In this document: positions 12,411 to 25,046 of the stretch, in pieces
Layout of the letters: every line of letters starts with the position of its first letter
Position numbering within the stretch: position 1 is the stretch's first letter
DNA from: Aselliscus stoliczkanus
Lineage: Eukaryota > Chordata > Mammalia > Chiroptera > Hipposideridae
Direction of reading: 5' to 3'
DNA: 64,000 nucleotides
NCBI GenBank assembly: GCA_033961575.1
Contig: CM066731.1
Coordinates: forward strand, 61,471,501 to 61,535,500
Translations under genes and position numbers: made by a program
The notes under the pieces: model-generated
The model's input: only the letters and a program-made list of their open reading frames with translations
The model's database searches: none
Told to the model about the DNA's origin: nothing

Positions 12411-13835
12411 TCTCCATTTTACAAATGATAAAACAAAGTCTGTGAGAGAGCAAACCGCTTGCCATGGGCCACACAGCTCCTTAGAGGCAGGCAGAGTGCA
12501 GGCTGCTCTCTCTCGCAGGGCCGCCCACCTTCTCCTCACACTAGAGCCCCTACCCCTTCCCAGCCCGTATGAAGGGCATATGAGGAGCCCATGGTGTTTA
12601 CTCCTGTCATCGGCTTACGGGAAAGCTTTCCACTGCAGCCGCGTGAGGGGAGCCGATTTGCTCAGGAAGAGCTGGGCCACCAGCGCGCTCCCCCCTTCAC
12701 CTAAACAGAGCCTCAGGCACACTTCATTGATCATGCCTCTAAGCTGAAAGGTTCCCTTAATGCCGGCCAACAAATATTATGTTTCTCAGGCAGCTCTGTG
12801 CTGCCAGCCACGTTTCCTGATCTGCTCTGATTAGACATATAAACAGCTCCAGTAAGGCAGAGCTGGGGCTTCGCTGCTAGAAACAGAAGATAAGACTTCT
12901 ATAAAGATTCATCAACAGCAGGGAGGCTGTCTAAGTCCGTTAGGCCGAGCCTTTCAGAGCGCACAGCTGCTTCTTTTGGTTTGTAAGAAGGATCAGTGGG
13001 CTAGTAACAATGATTTACAGTCAGGTTTCAACAGGGGCTGGTGCTTGGCTAAGGGACACCTGGGGGAGAAGAGAGGGTTAAAATAATTGAGCAGGGTCAC
13101 AGAGTAGCCTTGCCTTCATAACCCAGCATATGGTTGACAGTACTCACAGCAACTCAGCCGTTTTGTGTCTGTTAACAAGTGTCCCCCCAACCCGTCGCCC
13201 CCCCCCCCCAGGGGGAGAGTGGGCTGATAGCTGCAAGGTAGAAAAGGCTTAGGAGAGAACAGGGTCTCCCCGGAAACTCAAGTGAGCTAGTCAGTTAGGT
13301 AAACGCAGCACTCAGAAGTGAAGGTTTTCTACCTTCTTATCTGTATATCTTCAACATACCATTTTGTACTATAAGCAAGTACAAGGCGGGAAGAGTTTAT
13401 GGAATTTTCCAATAGATATGTGTGTTTAGTTGGCACGTGTTTCAAAATACTCTTGGAACATGTGTGCCCAGGGTGAACTGGGTGACCTGAGGGTTTTCCC
13501 AGCTCCAGGGTCTTTGAATGAAAACAGGTGCCTTTTCAGGATAATTTTTGGCATTTGTTTTTCAGAAGGGTAAAAAGGGTTATAAATATCAGCTTTAACG
13601 AGGAACAAGTAAGGTGAGAGTAAGAAGACTCTGAAATTGCTTGGTGGGAAAATATATAAGAAGTTAACATACTGGATGGAGTTTTAATGTGCTTTGGTAT
13701 TTAATTTGGTATATAATTCCTAAAAGACATTTTGCTCACATAAAGAGCTGATGACTCCCACCTTAATGATTACTTACAGTTTTCCAAACTACCCAATACA
13801 ATTTCTATTCACCATTAAAAAGAATTGCTAACATT
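12411..13835. other. Intergenic DNA, no gene recognised
   Basis: Contains a C-run at 13198-13210. The part 12750-13000 is repeat-free and may be conserved non-coding sequence, which cannot be judged from one genome. Confidence 0.55.
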
Positions 13836-13839
13836 TACT

Positions 13840-13925
13840 GAGCATTTACTATGCACTCAATGCTGTTCTGAGCACTTTGCACAAATTAGCTGAGGAAATC
13901 CTCTCAGCAACCAAACCTGCTGCTT
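13840..13925 (-). mobile_element. MIR SINE fragment
   Basis: gctaacatttactgagcatttactatgc, opened with the reverse MIR pattern; part of the same copy may resume at 14238-14350 (tgagtcacagaaagattaaa). Confidence 0.7.
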
Positions 13926-14084
13926 TTTCCCCTCCCAATCTCAGCCTATAAAGTTATGCATGCTAAATTTAAACCTTTTTTGAATAAAATTAGTGTTCTC
14001 CCAAGTTGCTGCCCGGTTTAAATTAATGCCAAATACAAATGTCTTTTACTGTCCTGAGATAGCAGTTTTATTTTCTTGGAATTA

Positions 14085-14235
14085 TTGGAACCAGTGGTTC
14101 CTATGTCTGGCTGTGCATCAGTATAAGGTGAGGAACTTTCCAAAAATGCACATTTCTCGGCTATAACTGCCCCCCTCACCTCCCCTAACCCCTTGCTCTG
14201 AATTTTTAAGGGTGGGACTCAGGAATTTACATCCC
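14085..14235 (+). mobile_element. hAT-type (MER20/MER3-like) fragment
   Basis: Starts ccagtggttcctatgtctgg and includes aaaaatgcacatttctcgg and gggtgggactcaggaatttac. Diverged; family tentative. Confidence 0.45.
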
Positions 14236-14350
14236 AACAAAAAAGGCGGTATTTTTAATCCCTTTCTCAGGAGTTATAACTGAGTCACAGAAAGATTAAA
14301 TAACAGCCTGAAGGTGCACTGCTACTAAGTGGAAGTGCTAAATGCAAGCA

Positions 14351-16059
14351 TAGAATGTTATAGGGTTATTTATTTTTTTGTGTAGTTTAGTTGGTCTTAG
14401 TGCTGTTTGTGCTTCTGTGACAAGCAGTGTACTATCTTTGTACAAGGAACTCTAATACTAAAAGCTAAAGTGATATTAGGCTATACTGAAATGTATATTG
14501 GGAAACAGGCCACCTTTCTGAGGCGCCCAGAAAACTTTGTACATGTGGACTGTGTTTCATTCTTTCCTTTAGGCTTGGTTTATACATGCGAATGGTTTCT
14601 ATTACTAGACTGACCGGGCGAACCCCTCAGGTCGATGTGGGTCCCTATGAACCTATGAACACAGCTGTAGAGAAGTCTGAAACCATCAGTCTGAGGAAGA
14701 GCAGACAGAACCCTGACTCTGGAATCAGAAGCTCAGGGTCCCAGACGCTGGTCATTTCCTACCTGCTCAGTCCTGAGCAAATCGCAGGACCTCTTTGAGG
14801 TCACTTCTGGCTTTGGCCTTGGGGCACCCTGAGGACAGCGCTCCAGGCATTCCCTAATGAGGAGGTCCGCAGCTTCCCCACACAGAGGTTCAAGGCACAT
14901 GTTCACTAGCCCATTTCTGTACGAAGGCAAATTCTTCCCGGGGGTCAAAAAAGCGAACCTCTGATAAAACCCAGGCCTGGAGAGCCTTGGAGACAGTGCT
15001 GGCTTGACACGACACTGCTGCTGCAGCCCTAGGTGCCAGGAGGGGCCGTGTGCCTGCGGAATGCGCTTTCTGTCCTGCATGTCATTTCCCAAGTTCGCAC
15101 AGCATACTTTCCCACATTTTCTAAGGAGAGGAATTTCATGTTATAAACATTACACTCAGAGCCTTTACTGTAACAAGTAAATTATTTCCTTAATTTTGCC
15201 TTAATTCCCAAGTACACAATGCAGAGATAAACAGACCTAGCCTTTGACCAGTTAAAGCTCTGAAGTATTTACACATAAACCCAGGAGCACCACGGTCCTT
15301 GGTGTGCAGGGTGGTGGAAAGCAGGTTACCCTGCGTTCCAGTGCTCCTCCCCTTGTAATTTCCTGTTTACTGAAGGTAAAGCAGGGTCTCGCCACCCCTG
15401 GCTGGAGTCAAGCGCAGGCTGTTTGCACCCATGAGAGCTGCAGTTCCAAGGACCATCTCTGGTTTTGAAACAAGCTGTGTTTACTCTAACCTCAACAGGG
15501 TTCAGTTGAGCCCATTTCCTCATCTGTGTTTATGCTCCATCGCTCTATTTACAGCTTTCTCCCAAACCCTGCGATCGCAGCTGCACACGCCGTGACTCGC
15601 CTCCACTGGAACGTAACACCTTTCCCTTATGTATCACATCCCACAGTGGCTACCTCGTGGCATTGCCCCATTCTCTTCTGCTGTCCCCTGTCTGCGGATG
15701 CCTAATAACATCTGAAATAAAAGGGAAGTTGACAGTGATTCCATTTACTTAGTAGCTCTCTGCATCCCCAGCTTGATGAAATGCCTCTTATTCCACCCTA
15801 CCTCTTAAGTTTAGTTAAAGTGAGAGAGACTTTCATCTCTCCAGCTGAAGTGCAAGCAGTGTGACTCCTAAGGCTGAGCCTTACCATCCTTGGTGGCTTC
15901 ACCATTACTGGCTCAAGTAGGGGCCCCTGCATTGCTGGCTGATAAGTGCCTTTGTGCCCTACTTCTCACCATAATGCCTTTTCACAGTGTAACTGTGATT
16001 GGTGATTAAACCATTTGCCCTCAAATCAAGTACCCAAGAAACGCTCCTTCTTGGTTTCT
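14351..16059. other. Intergenic DNA, no gene recognised
   Basis: A 119-codon minus ORF (14733-15092) has no recognisable domain. No repeat family recognised. Confidence 0.55.
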
Positions 16060-16121
16060 GACTAATCATCCTATTTTCAGATGCAGTGCTGACTAATCTT
16101 CCTATTTTCAGAAGCAGTGCT
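16060..16121 (+). repeat. 31-bp tandem duplication
   Basis: Two adjacent copies of gactaatc(a/t)tcctattttca followed by g(a)(t/a)gcagtgct, differing at two or three positions. Confidence 0.85.
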
Positions 16122-16444
16122 GAGTGGACTTACAGAAAAAAGTAGGGGGTGGTGGTGGGGGTGTTTAAGAATTAACAAAAGCCCCTTCATGAGAAATTGA
16201 CCTAACATCCAGGGACACCCACGTGGGTAGCTAGAACACATTTGGTGAGGTGATCTTATAATGTTATGACTAGATCAATGAATGAGCCCTGCCCAGGGCC
16301 AAAAGATAAATAGACCAGATTGACTGGAAATTCTAGAGAACAGTTAAGTGACCACTGTTCTCATTTTGTGCTGCTGTTCTGATTCAGTTTGAACTCTTTA
16401 GGGTATTATAGGCTTTTTACAGAGTCCTGAATATTGTTCCTCTA

Positions 16445-16590
16445 ATCCAATGCTTGTCAACCTTGGGCTGTGACATTTGGGGAGTAATTCTTTGCTGAGT
16501 CCTGTACATTGTAGGATGTTGATCATCATACTTATTAGATGCAAGTAGCATTTCCCCCATCCCAGTTGTGACGACCAAAATGTGCCTGTA
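16445..16590 (-). mobile_element. MER5A-type hAT fragment
   Basis: Minus orientation, diverged: gacatttggggagtaattct, tacattgtaggatgtt, cccagttgtgacgaccaaaa. Confidence 0.7.
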
Positions 16591-16599
16591 CCCATTCTC

Positions 16600-17906
16600 T
16601 GCCCCGCCTCACCCCGTGAGTACCACAGCTTTAATCCTATACTTCTAAGTCAGAGGGTGGGGTAGGGAGGGAGCTACATCTCCAAGTGGGTAAAGGTGTG
16701 TACTTCCTATGGACCTCATGTAGACCCCACAGAAGGGAGTCAGCCACTACCCATCTTGTAAAGGACCCCTACCCTAAGGGACTTGCAGCCAGGGATGAGG
16801 CACCTCAGCTAAAAAAAAAGAAGTCTGGGTATATGACATTGAATCTAAAAGGTAAGGGTGGGAGAAAAAGCAACCTGCAGAGGAGACATAACCCAGTTAG
16901 AGGGCCCTAGCAAACTTTGGAGAACTCACAGTAGCATCTATGATGCTCCAAAACTTGGGCTTTGGATGTCTGCCATTCCCAAAGGGCACTGGTGTTAGAT
17001 CAGAGCTGCTAATCCTGAATCCTCCTTGCCCCTCCCTGTGGGAACCAGCGGCAGCAGACTGAATGTGGAAGGTGGGATTGGGGAGGAAAGAGGAGGAGCA
17101 GAGGAAGACACATCCTCTCCACACCGCAGGCTCCCAAGGCAGGCTCCCAAGGCCAGCCAGGCTAGGACAGGGGAAACAAATGAGGTGAGAACCTTCCGTT
17201 TTCAGAGTGAGCTTTTTCTTACCCAAAAGTGACTGGAAGGTTTCCATCAATGGGTGGAAAGAAATGAATCCTCAGAATGCATGTGTAGGTTCAGACTTAA
17301 CATTGCTTTCAGCTTGTAACTTACCAAGTGTTCAATACTACAACAGGCATGTTCCCAGCTTTGAGAGCCTCAAACTAAATGAAAACAGCACACATCTTGC
17401 ATTAAATTGCCACTCTGAAATGGAACGGATGTTCAATGGGAAAATAAAATGCCCTAAGAAAAAAAATTTTGGCTTCTGTTCACAGATGGCCCGAAGGTTG
17501 TCCCAACTCTGCCCCATTTTGGCTTCCTCTCCTATAAAGGTCCACTTTTCTGGGTATTACGGTCTTGCTTCTTGCATTTCCTTTAATGTCTTTATCCTGC
17601 ATCCCTTCGTTATGAGACACATCACCGCCCACTCCCTCGATGTGGTGGTGAGGGAATCACCACACAGTTCCCGAATATCAGCATCATCCCCTGTGATATA
17701 ACAAGATCATTTTCAGTTGTATCAGATAAGACATTAAACAATGTAAGATCACCATGTTAATGAGGCTATTTTTATCTGATTTCAGTCATTCCGATGACCT
17801 CCAGACTGTCTTATGATGCTACTAGTGTATCTGTACACCTGCTGATGTTTAATCTTTGAGCAGATCTCAAGCTCAGAGCTGAAACTGAATAACATTGTTT
17901 TGTTTT
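16600..17906. other. Intergenic DNA, no gene recognised
   Basis: Holds a 164-codon plus-strand ORF (17207-17701) that lacks domain features and is within chance expectation. No repeat assigned. Confidence 0.55.
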
Positions 17907-17920
17907 CATTACATTTATTA

Positions 17921-18013
17921 TCTTTTTATTTTTATTTTTTGAGGGCAGTGTCACTGGCCCTCATATGTGGGACCCAAACCGGGGTCGCCTGCATCCCAAG
18001 CCAGCGCTTAACC
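17921..18013 (-). mobile_element. tRNA-headed SINE, family A, 5'-truncated
   Basis: Family A unit lacking the start of its head. Flanked by cattacatttatt duplications. Confidence 0.85.
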
Positions 18014-18133
18014 CATTACATTTATTTTTATGATTGCTTTCTACTTATTACAAACTATTGATTTTTATTAATGGCAGTTTTTCCAGGTTTCTTTAGAATA
18101 TTATTTATTTATGTGTATAAAACAAGTCAATTT

Positions 18134-18562
18134 TTTTTAAATTTTTTTAAAAAAGATTTTATTGGGGAACCAGGGAAGGGGAACAGACAAGTTGCTGTCC
18201 TTTTGTTCTTCAGCATAGTTGTGGAGGACATTGCTTCACTGGCCCATGTTGGTATTATCATTGCGCTCTTCCCGGTGAGGCAGATCGGTCCCTGGCCTCT
18301 GGACAGCTGTTCACGGCGGCTCTTGGCAGGTCACACTGGCTGCCAGCCTCTCACACTGGCTGCCGGCCACTCACTGTAGCCTATGACAGCCCACTGCAGC
18401 AGGGGCTGCAGCTATGCCGTTCTGGGCACCCACAGCAGCCCAGCTCCAGGTGGAGCTGTTGTTCACCATCTTAGCTGTAGAGGGCAGTGTCACTGGCCCG
18501 CATATGTGGGATCCGAATCTGGGCCGCTGAGCTCTTAACCAACGTGCCACTCGGCTGGCCCT
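18134..18562 (-). mobile_element. Long composite SINE, family A head
   Basis: About 430 bases: family A tRNA-like head at the 18562 side, then a GC-rich body, ending near attttattggggaac. Target-site duplication caagtcaattt on each side. A second, nearly collinear copy is at 55350. Confidence 0.85.
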
Positions 18563-19261
18563 AGAGCAAGTCAATTTAAAGGAAATGTGAAGTTATCGAT
18601 AGAAGAGGGAGTACAGAGATGAGGCAAAATCCTGATGTTGGAAGGCATATGTCTAAAGTTTGGGGGAATGCTTTGGGGCATTTACCTGACCTCATCAAAC
18701 CTCCATAAGCCATAAGTTTCTGGTCAAACAAGGTGTTACAGACATGTGGATGCCCCACCACCACTAACTGGCCACCTGATTGGTACGGGTGGCCTAGCAA
18801 GTAGTCCTTCCTGCATGGGATTATTGATGGAGATAAGCAAATGGCGCCCACTGGTGGCTACACCACCCTGCTCTGTGTCAGATTCCCTGGCCCCCTTCTC
18901 AGCGCCCCTAGTCTAGCTGGCCGTTGGATGTACCCACTGAATCCTGTTTAGCTGCATGGCGGGGCCCCTCCACAGGAGAGGTGCACTTATCTCCCTCCAG
19001 GGGTGTGCAGGTAATAAACGGTTAACAGGGGCCCTGGCGGAAGGGCTTGTTTGCCACATTGGCTGATTTCAGTGGTCTAATACTCCCACCTTAGTTGATT
19101 TTTAAATGGCTGTTTAAAAGGGGCTGACAAAATTCCTGAAGACTTAACAACTGTCTCTGGGGAGGCAGCACACCACTGTAAGTTACCTCCACTGTGAGTA
19201 TTTGATCGTGTGACCACTCCTTCCCCCGCCCCCTCCTGGCCCCCCTCTCCCCATGTCTGTA

Positions 19262-19385
19262 TTGTCTTCTAAACTGTAAGTAAGCTCCAGGAGAGGAGAA
19301 ACCACATCTGTCTTATTAACCATGGTAACCACCATATCTAGATCCTGACACCTGGCAGATGCCCCACAGCTAGTTATTGGTTAAT
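19262..19385 (+). mobile_element. L2 LINE 3' fragment
   Basis: taagctccaggagaggagaa, catctgtcttattaacc, cctgacacctggcagatg follow the L2 3' end order. Confidence 0.55.
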
Positions 19386-19781
19386 ACTTACTGGCGGACA
19401 GTCTGAGGCCCTAGTCCTTTAAATCTTAATGATTTCTTACGTTTAGGGAAGTTTGAAGGGTTTTGTGTGTTTTTATATTCTTTTTCTTTGAGCAGCAGAC
19501 CTGCGTGGCTCCACAGTTTCAAAGAGCAAGCGCACATTTGTGGCAGCCGGAGGTAAGCTGGGCTGGAAGAAGGTAGAGAGCAGGGCTGATCCAGTCAAGT
19601 TCAGGGTTCAAGTGTGCCTGCCTTTGCAGCCAGCCCCACGCTGCCCGCCCTCCTGACTGATGTCCTGTCAACTCTCCGCTCTTACAAGTTGTCCTCAGAG
19701 TCAGGGGAGCCTGGACTGAGGGCCCTGCCCTGCCAACCGCTGGGGAGCATTCCTGGCAATGACACCCAGAGTAAGGCATTG

Positions 19782-19934
19782 GGCCGGCAGCGTTGGGCGG
19801 GTGGGGCAGGGCATGGGGCCTCGGGAAGGGCGGGGTCGGCGGCAAGCTGGGGGCCGGGAGGTGGGGCGCAGCTGAAGCGCTGCTGGCCAGGGCGTTGTGA
19901 GGCGCTGGGGGGCGCGACGTTGGTCTCCCACGCC
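19782..19934. promoter_or_regulatory. Small CpG-dense patch
   Basis: About 17 CpG in roughly 150 bases, GC above 70 percent by eye, in otherwise CpG-poor DNA. Could be a small CpG island of an unannotated transcript or a GC-rich repeat relic. An open frame runs across it on both strands, as expected for GC-rich DNA. Confidence 0.5.
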
Positions 19935-21053
19935 GTCTTCAGAATCAGTTACGCATGGCATCCACCTCCGCGGGCACTGGTCGCTCTGGGACCCTTGGGT
20001 GACAGCTTGATGTTTGCAGAACTTCAACTGCCTGTACCATATGCCTTCAAACAAACAAACAAACAAAAACCATTCATTTACACTAAGGCATATAAATATG
20101 AAAGATTACAACACAAGGCAGCACCAAAATGAAATGAAGGATAAAGCAACTGAGTGTAATGCAGAAGATTGAGACAAACCTATATAGTCGCCCTTAAAGA
20201 AGGGAAAATACAATATAATGCCTTTTAGATTTCATTCGATTGTAGTTAAACAGTGAAACGTGGCAAGGACGAAACAGTGACTTTTTGTTGTTTTATGTCA
20301 AGACTCAAGACAGTCCAGATATGTCCGTAATGCCATTATTAATGACCCCAATCTCTGTTTCCTAGTGAGTACTATCATTCGCCGCTGCCCAGTGTTAACC
20401 AGATGAGTGGGTTTCCTCCATACTGGTTCCCTAAGCTCCTTTCCCAGCCCTGCGTATTCAGATGTAAAGTGGAGCATGCACATTGTCCTTCTTGAACATC
20501 TGGTCATGGGCTGTGACATCTGTGTCCGGAAAATCCCTGTGTTTCCTGCCCACCCGGGCCTACCCTGTAGCCCAGCCTCGGCGTATTCTCGGTTCATCCT
20601 GCCTGGAGCTCCATCATCCATACCAGCCCTCTTTCCACGGACTTATTCTTCTGGCGCCATAGTCTCATAGGACTAGATGCATTTGTTGCTGGGCAGAAAG
20701 TGTGTAGCAGAAAGGGAAAGTCTGTAACCCACGAGTAACTTGGGGAGATGACTAAGAAAAGCACTTCTCCATTTTTGCAAGTGAGTTTAAACTTTCACTT
20801 TTATAAAGCTCCAAGAGAAGCCTCTTAACTTTATAGTGAATACTTCAGTTCCCAAGCCTCTGAAACATTTTCTAAAAACCAACTAAAAGTTTCTTAGGCA
20901 GATATCAAGTTGCTTTCATGATTGTCTTACAAGTATAGTAAATACACCTCTAGACATATACTGGAGTGGTCTTTGTTTCAGATGTACCCAGTTGCTCATA
21001 TAAAATCCCTGTTTTTTTTGTGAACATGTTAAACAACAAAATCAACAAAATAC

Positions 21054-21205
21054 AGGGCCAGCCGAGTGGCTCAGTTGATTAAGAGCTCACTCAAGAGTGT
21101 GAGCTGAGCTCTGAGCAACAGCAGTTTGATGCCCAGCCCGAGCTGAGCTGCCACTGAGCTGCCAATAGGTGGCAGGATGGCTCAGCTAAAAAAAAACAAC
21201 AACAA
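21054..21205 (+). mobile_element. tRNA-headed SINE, family B
   Basis: Head ccgagtggctcagttgatta (A box), B box like agtttgatgcc, then ggtggcaggatggctcagct and an A/CAA tail. Target-site duplication caacaaaatac. Confidence 0.88.
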
Positions 21206-22107
21206 CAACAAAATACTATCCTTAAGACTATTTAGAAATAGAATTAAAAGAAAGCAATTATGCATAATATTAAAACTTAACTCACCTGTATTTATAAAAG
21301 ACTATCTTAAGAACTGTAATTCTATCAAGCTTCATTCTGAGTAATCTGCATCATCTCTTAACAGTAAGAAACTAAATTATAGAAAATCCAAAGCCATATT
21401 TTATAAGAGGTAAAAATTATTGCTGTGCTCCTGCATCTCCATAAGCAAGCTTATCTGGAGGTTGAATTAACTTCTCTTCTCAGGATGAGGGGATGAGAAA
21501 ATGAACCCAGCATTTTGTAGGAGACATTTCATATTCTAACAGAAGGCAGGCTGGACAGGAAAACCCCTTGGCTTAGTTCATTTCCTCCCTATTTCAGTTT
21601 CATGATAAGGCAGTTTTATGCTTTCCTGAAGATGGAGCTTTTCATTCAAACCCTCTTAAACTGTTTTTCATTCTTCTGACATATTTGTAGGCCTGTTTTG
21701 GCTCTTGCCACTTGAGACTGGATTTTGATGTAACTTCTAGAATCTAGAGTAAATCCTTCTTGTAATGTCATCCGTTGGTTCAACAATCAGTGGTGTGCTA
21801 GACCTTCTAATACCAGCTTGAGTGCCTGATGTCAAATTTTTAGGAGTTTGGCAGGTACCCACCTATTCCCCACCCTCCACACATAGTTTTTTCCCCGTGT
21901 TGTTGATGACTGAAGTTATCAAATCAGGGAGAAAGTTACCAGCTGCCATGGACCAGCAGCTATTGAATTCAGGGAATGAGCACAGAGAATCAGTCTGAAT
22001 ACTTCCACCTGAGCTAGGGGAGAAAAGGAAAGTGAACTCTGGGAGTGAAAGTGTATGCAATAGACTGTGGTAGCTGTTTATTCACAGTGAGATGAGGTAG
22101 TCTTCTT

Positions 22108-22109
<2 letters not shown>

Positions 22110-22185
<76 letters not shown>
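22110..22185. repeat. TC microsatellite
   Basis: About 38 TC units with one TG interruption. Confidence 0.95.
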
Positions 22186-22186
<1 letters not shown>

Positions 22187-22763
22187 AAAAAAAACTTCCA
22201 AAGTTACCTCTAGAATAAGTTCTGCTAATTGGAAAGGAGGGGGTGGTGGACCAGCACTATCACATCTGCAGTTAGAGTACTTAACTGCTACTTCTAACCA
22301 AACTGGCTTTAGGAGGGCTCCGCTTCATCATTTAAATAATTCTGACCTAAGTGTGAGCAAAACCCCTTGACTGAATAACTGGCTTACAGCTGAAATAGGA
22401 ATAAAATATCTGAAAATAAACTCAGTAAATTCTTGAGTAAAAAGAGAGAGACACACAGAGTATCATAAAACTAAATAATTTGGCTTGCAAAAAAAAAAAG
22501 TGCTTGCTTTCTGGGGGCTTTCAACTGGTATCCCATCCCCATGGACCTCCAGAAAGAAAAGAAGACCCTGCCTGGAATAGGCCATTAACCAGTGTCATCA
22601 TACGTCCCTCAGACTAACCTTCTGTGTAGGACTGGCAGAAGGTGCAGACAGACATTGTCCTTAGTCCTGCTCACCCTTTCCTACGTTCACTAGGAGCATT
22701 ACACACTTGGCCCCAGGCTGCAGTTCTAGTGCTCCCTCCATCTCCAAGTTACAAATACAACTT

Positions 22764-22919
22764 GATGACTTTTTTTTTTTTTTTTAGCTGTGCTATCCTG
22801 CCACCTGTTGGCAGCTCAGCGGCAGCTCAGCTCAAGCTGGATATTGAACCGCTGTTGCTCAGAGCTCAGCTTGCATTCTTGAGCGAGCTCTTAACCAACT
22901 GAGCCACTCGGCCGGCCCT
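22764..22919 (-). mobile_element. tRNA-headed SINE, family B
   Basis: Minus orientation copy of the family at 21054, with a poly(T) start and target-site duplication caaatacaactt. Confidence 0.88.
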
Positions 22920-23216
22920 CAAATACAACTTTATGAAAGAATTAGAATTTCTGGCAGACTTCAGTCACCCAGGACTTTTGTCTTTCCTAAATAGTACCCT
23001 GGTCATTAGGAATATACATATGAATCTTCTCTCAAACAGTAATAAAATGGGACCCAACCTCATTAAAGCAAAAAATTTAAACAGGGAAATTTACTTTTGA
23101 AGTAAAATAAGTTATTCATAGTACTTTTCTTACCCACCCCTGTGAAAAATGAACAAATGATAAACAGAAACATTTTCATATTTGTTATTTCTTTCCTATC
23201 TTTCTATCTACTTATC

Positions 23217-23217
23217 T

Positions 23218-23258
<41 letters not shown>

Positions 23259-23318
23259 TCCATCCATCCATCCATCCATCCATCCAACCATCCATCTACC
23301 CGCCCATCCATCAATCCA
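23217..23318. repeat. Compound CAGC / CATC microsatellite
   Basis: About ten CAGC-phase (cagc) units pass directly into ccat units; both are tetranucleotide repeats. Confidence 0.95.
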
Positions 23319-23811
23319 TTGCTTAGGTGGGAAAGCAGACATCTGCCATTTTGGTCTCTTGGCACCCCGTTGGTTCTGACAGGAGCCAATCACAGGCTCA
23401 CCCTCTCCATAGAGTTGGGCACATAATCAGGCTGGCCAATCAGAGTTATTCACCACCCTAACCATAATGATTGTGGCCAATTTTACTAAATATTATTTTA
23501 CTATATTTTTACATTATTTTATAATATTTAACTAAACAGTTTGTCTAAAACCTTTAAAACCTTAAAACCTTAGAAAAATTTTAAAGCTGCCTATCTAGGA
23601 AACAAAAGATTTTAAAAGTGTCTCAGAGACCCAGGCAATTCCCTTATGGTTTCCAGCTTTCATGTCACAATTATAAAAAGGGTTTCTAGCCCCCAGTAAT
23701 GAAAATATTTTTATTGGGGCTTCATCTTTTACACATAATCTTTGCCTATCAGGGGATTTTTCCCCTTAATAAAAAGTTTTAATTTTATTAATACCAAAAA
23801 ACAGTCTCCTC

Positions 23812-24085
23812 AGACATTACATAGTCAGACACTATAGTATTATTCCACTTATATGAAAAATCCAGAATAGGTAATTCCATGGAGACAGAGATGGACTCAT
23901 GGTTGCCAGGGACTGCAAGTGCGGGGAATGAGGAGCGAATGATGACTAGGTACTGGGTTTCTCTTTGATGAAAATGTTCTGGAACTAGATAGTAGTAGTT
24001 GTGATGTTATGTGATGGTTCTGAAAAATCGTGAATGTACTTAATGCCACTGAAGTGTCCACTTTGAAGGATCACAGAGTGACTTT
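23812..24085 (+). mobile_element. L1 LINE 3' end
   Basis: ccacttatatgaaaaatcca, ggactcatggttgccaggga, gatgaaaatgttctggaact, typical of older L1 3' ends. Confidence 0.75.
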
Positions 24086-24353
24086 TTAAGTTAAATTTTA
24101 TTTAAAATGAAATTTATTTAAGTGAATATTATAAGAAAAATATAGTAAATTTTTAAATATATGTAAGATAAAAATATAAATATATTAAATGCAGTTATAG
24201 GGGAGAGGAAAGAACTGTGTGGTGCGGCCGCTGATATAACCTTCGGCTCAGACCCAGCACTGAAGGCATCACAGGCACTGAGGCAAGTTACTGATAAGAT
24301 GTCAGTGATGATTGCAGCTCTTAAGCTGGACTGGAGGCTGTGCCTCGAGCTTG

Positions 24354-25046
24354 CTTGTTCTCTTGAATGAGAGCTCTGGCTTGAACCTGCACTTGATCTA
24401 AAGTCGGAGCTGTTGTATGAACTGCTTGTTCTGGCTCTTGAACTTGAACGAGAGCTTTGCCTTGAGTCTGCTCCAGCTCTTGAATGGGAGCTGACACCAG
24501 TGCTTGTTCTACCTGCTGAACTTTGACTTGAGCCAGCTCTGGCTCTGGAGCTGTTGATGGCATAGGTGCTTGTTCTAGCTCTTGAACTTGCATGAGCGCT
24601 CTGGCTTGAGCATGCTCTTGCTCTGTAGCTAGGGATGGTGCCAATGGTTGTGCCAGAGCTTGACCTTGAACGAGAACTTCAACTTGCACTGGCCCTGAAG
24701 GTGATGCTGATATAAGTGTTTGTTCTGGCTCTTGAGCCTGGATAAAAGCTGTGGCTTGAGCCTGCTCTGGTTTTGCAGCTGAAGCTGGTATAGTTGCCTG
24801 TTCTAATTTTTGAGTGATTGAGAGCTGCTCCCTGAGCTTGCCTGGCTCATTATGTGGAGCTGATAAGAGCGCTTGTTCTGGCTTTTGAGCTTGAACAAGA
24901 TCTGTGGCTCGAGCCTACTTTTGCTCTGAAATTGGAGATGGTGCCAGTGTTTTGTTTCCTTCTCAAACTTGAACAGGGCTGTTGCTGGAGTCTGCCACAG
25001 CTCTGGAACTCTCGTGGGTACTGGAATCTCAGCCGGTGTTAGTTCT
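24354..25046 (-). repeat. Degenerate tandem array, about 78 bp period, decayed coding repeat?
   Basis: About nine imperfect units anchored on cttgttct, starting at 24354, 24425, 24503, 24569, 24647, 24719, 24797, 24872, 24951 and a weaker ttagttct at 25039. Spacings are 71, 78, 66, 78, 72, 78, 75, 79 and 88. Six consecutive spacings are multiples of three. On the minus strand one frame stays open for 197 codons (24914 down to 24324) with repeats such as EPEQA, ELEQA and LVQVQ. It ends upstream at a TAG (24915-24917) with a frameshift beyond. I cannot name the protein. Composition faintly recalls the Pro/Glu/Ala linker of RalGDS-type proteins, which is not enough to assign it. Confidence 0.75.

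Noticed and set aside
17207..17701. 164-codon plus-strand ORF
   Set aside because: No domain, no splice context and no promoter; within chance for 64 kb.
19614..20132. 172-codon plus-strand ORF and a 121-codon minus ORF over the same DNA
   Set aside because: They span the CpG-dense patch, where stops are rare in all frames. The plus ORF ends in a low-complexity ACAA tail, unlike a protein terminus.
23217..23318. CRISPR-like or other regularly spaced array
   Set aside because: It is a simple tetranucleotide repeat without spacers in a mammalian genome.
23182..23393. ORFs over the CAGC/CATC microsatellite
   Set aside because: Repeat-driven open frames (QPAS and WMDG repeats), not genes.
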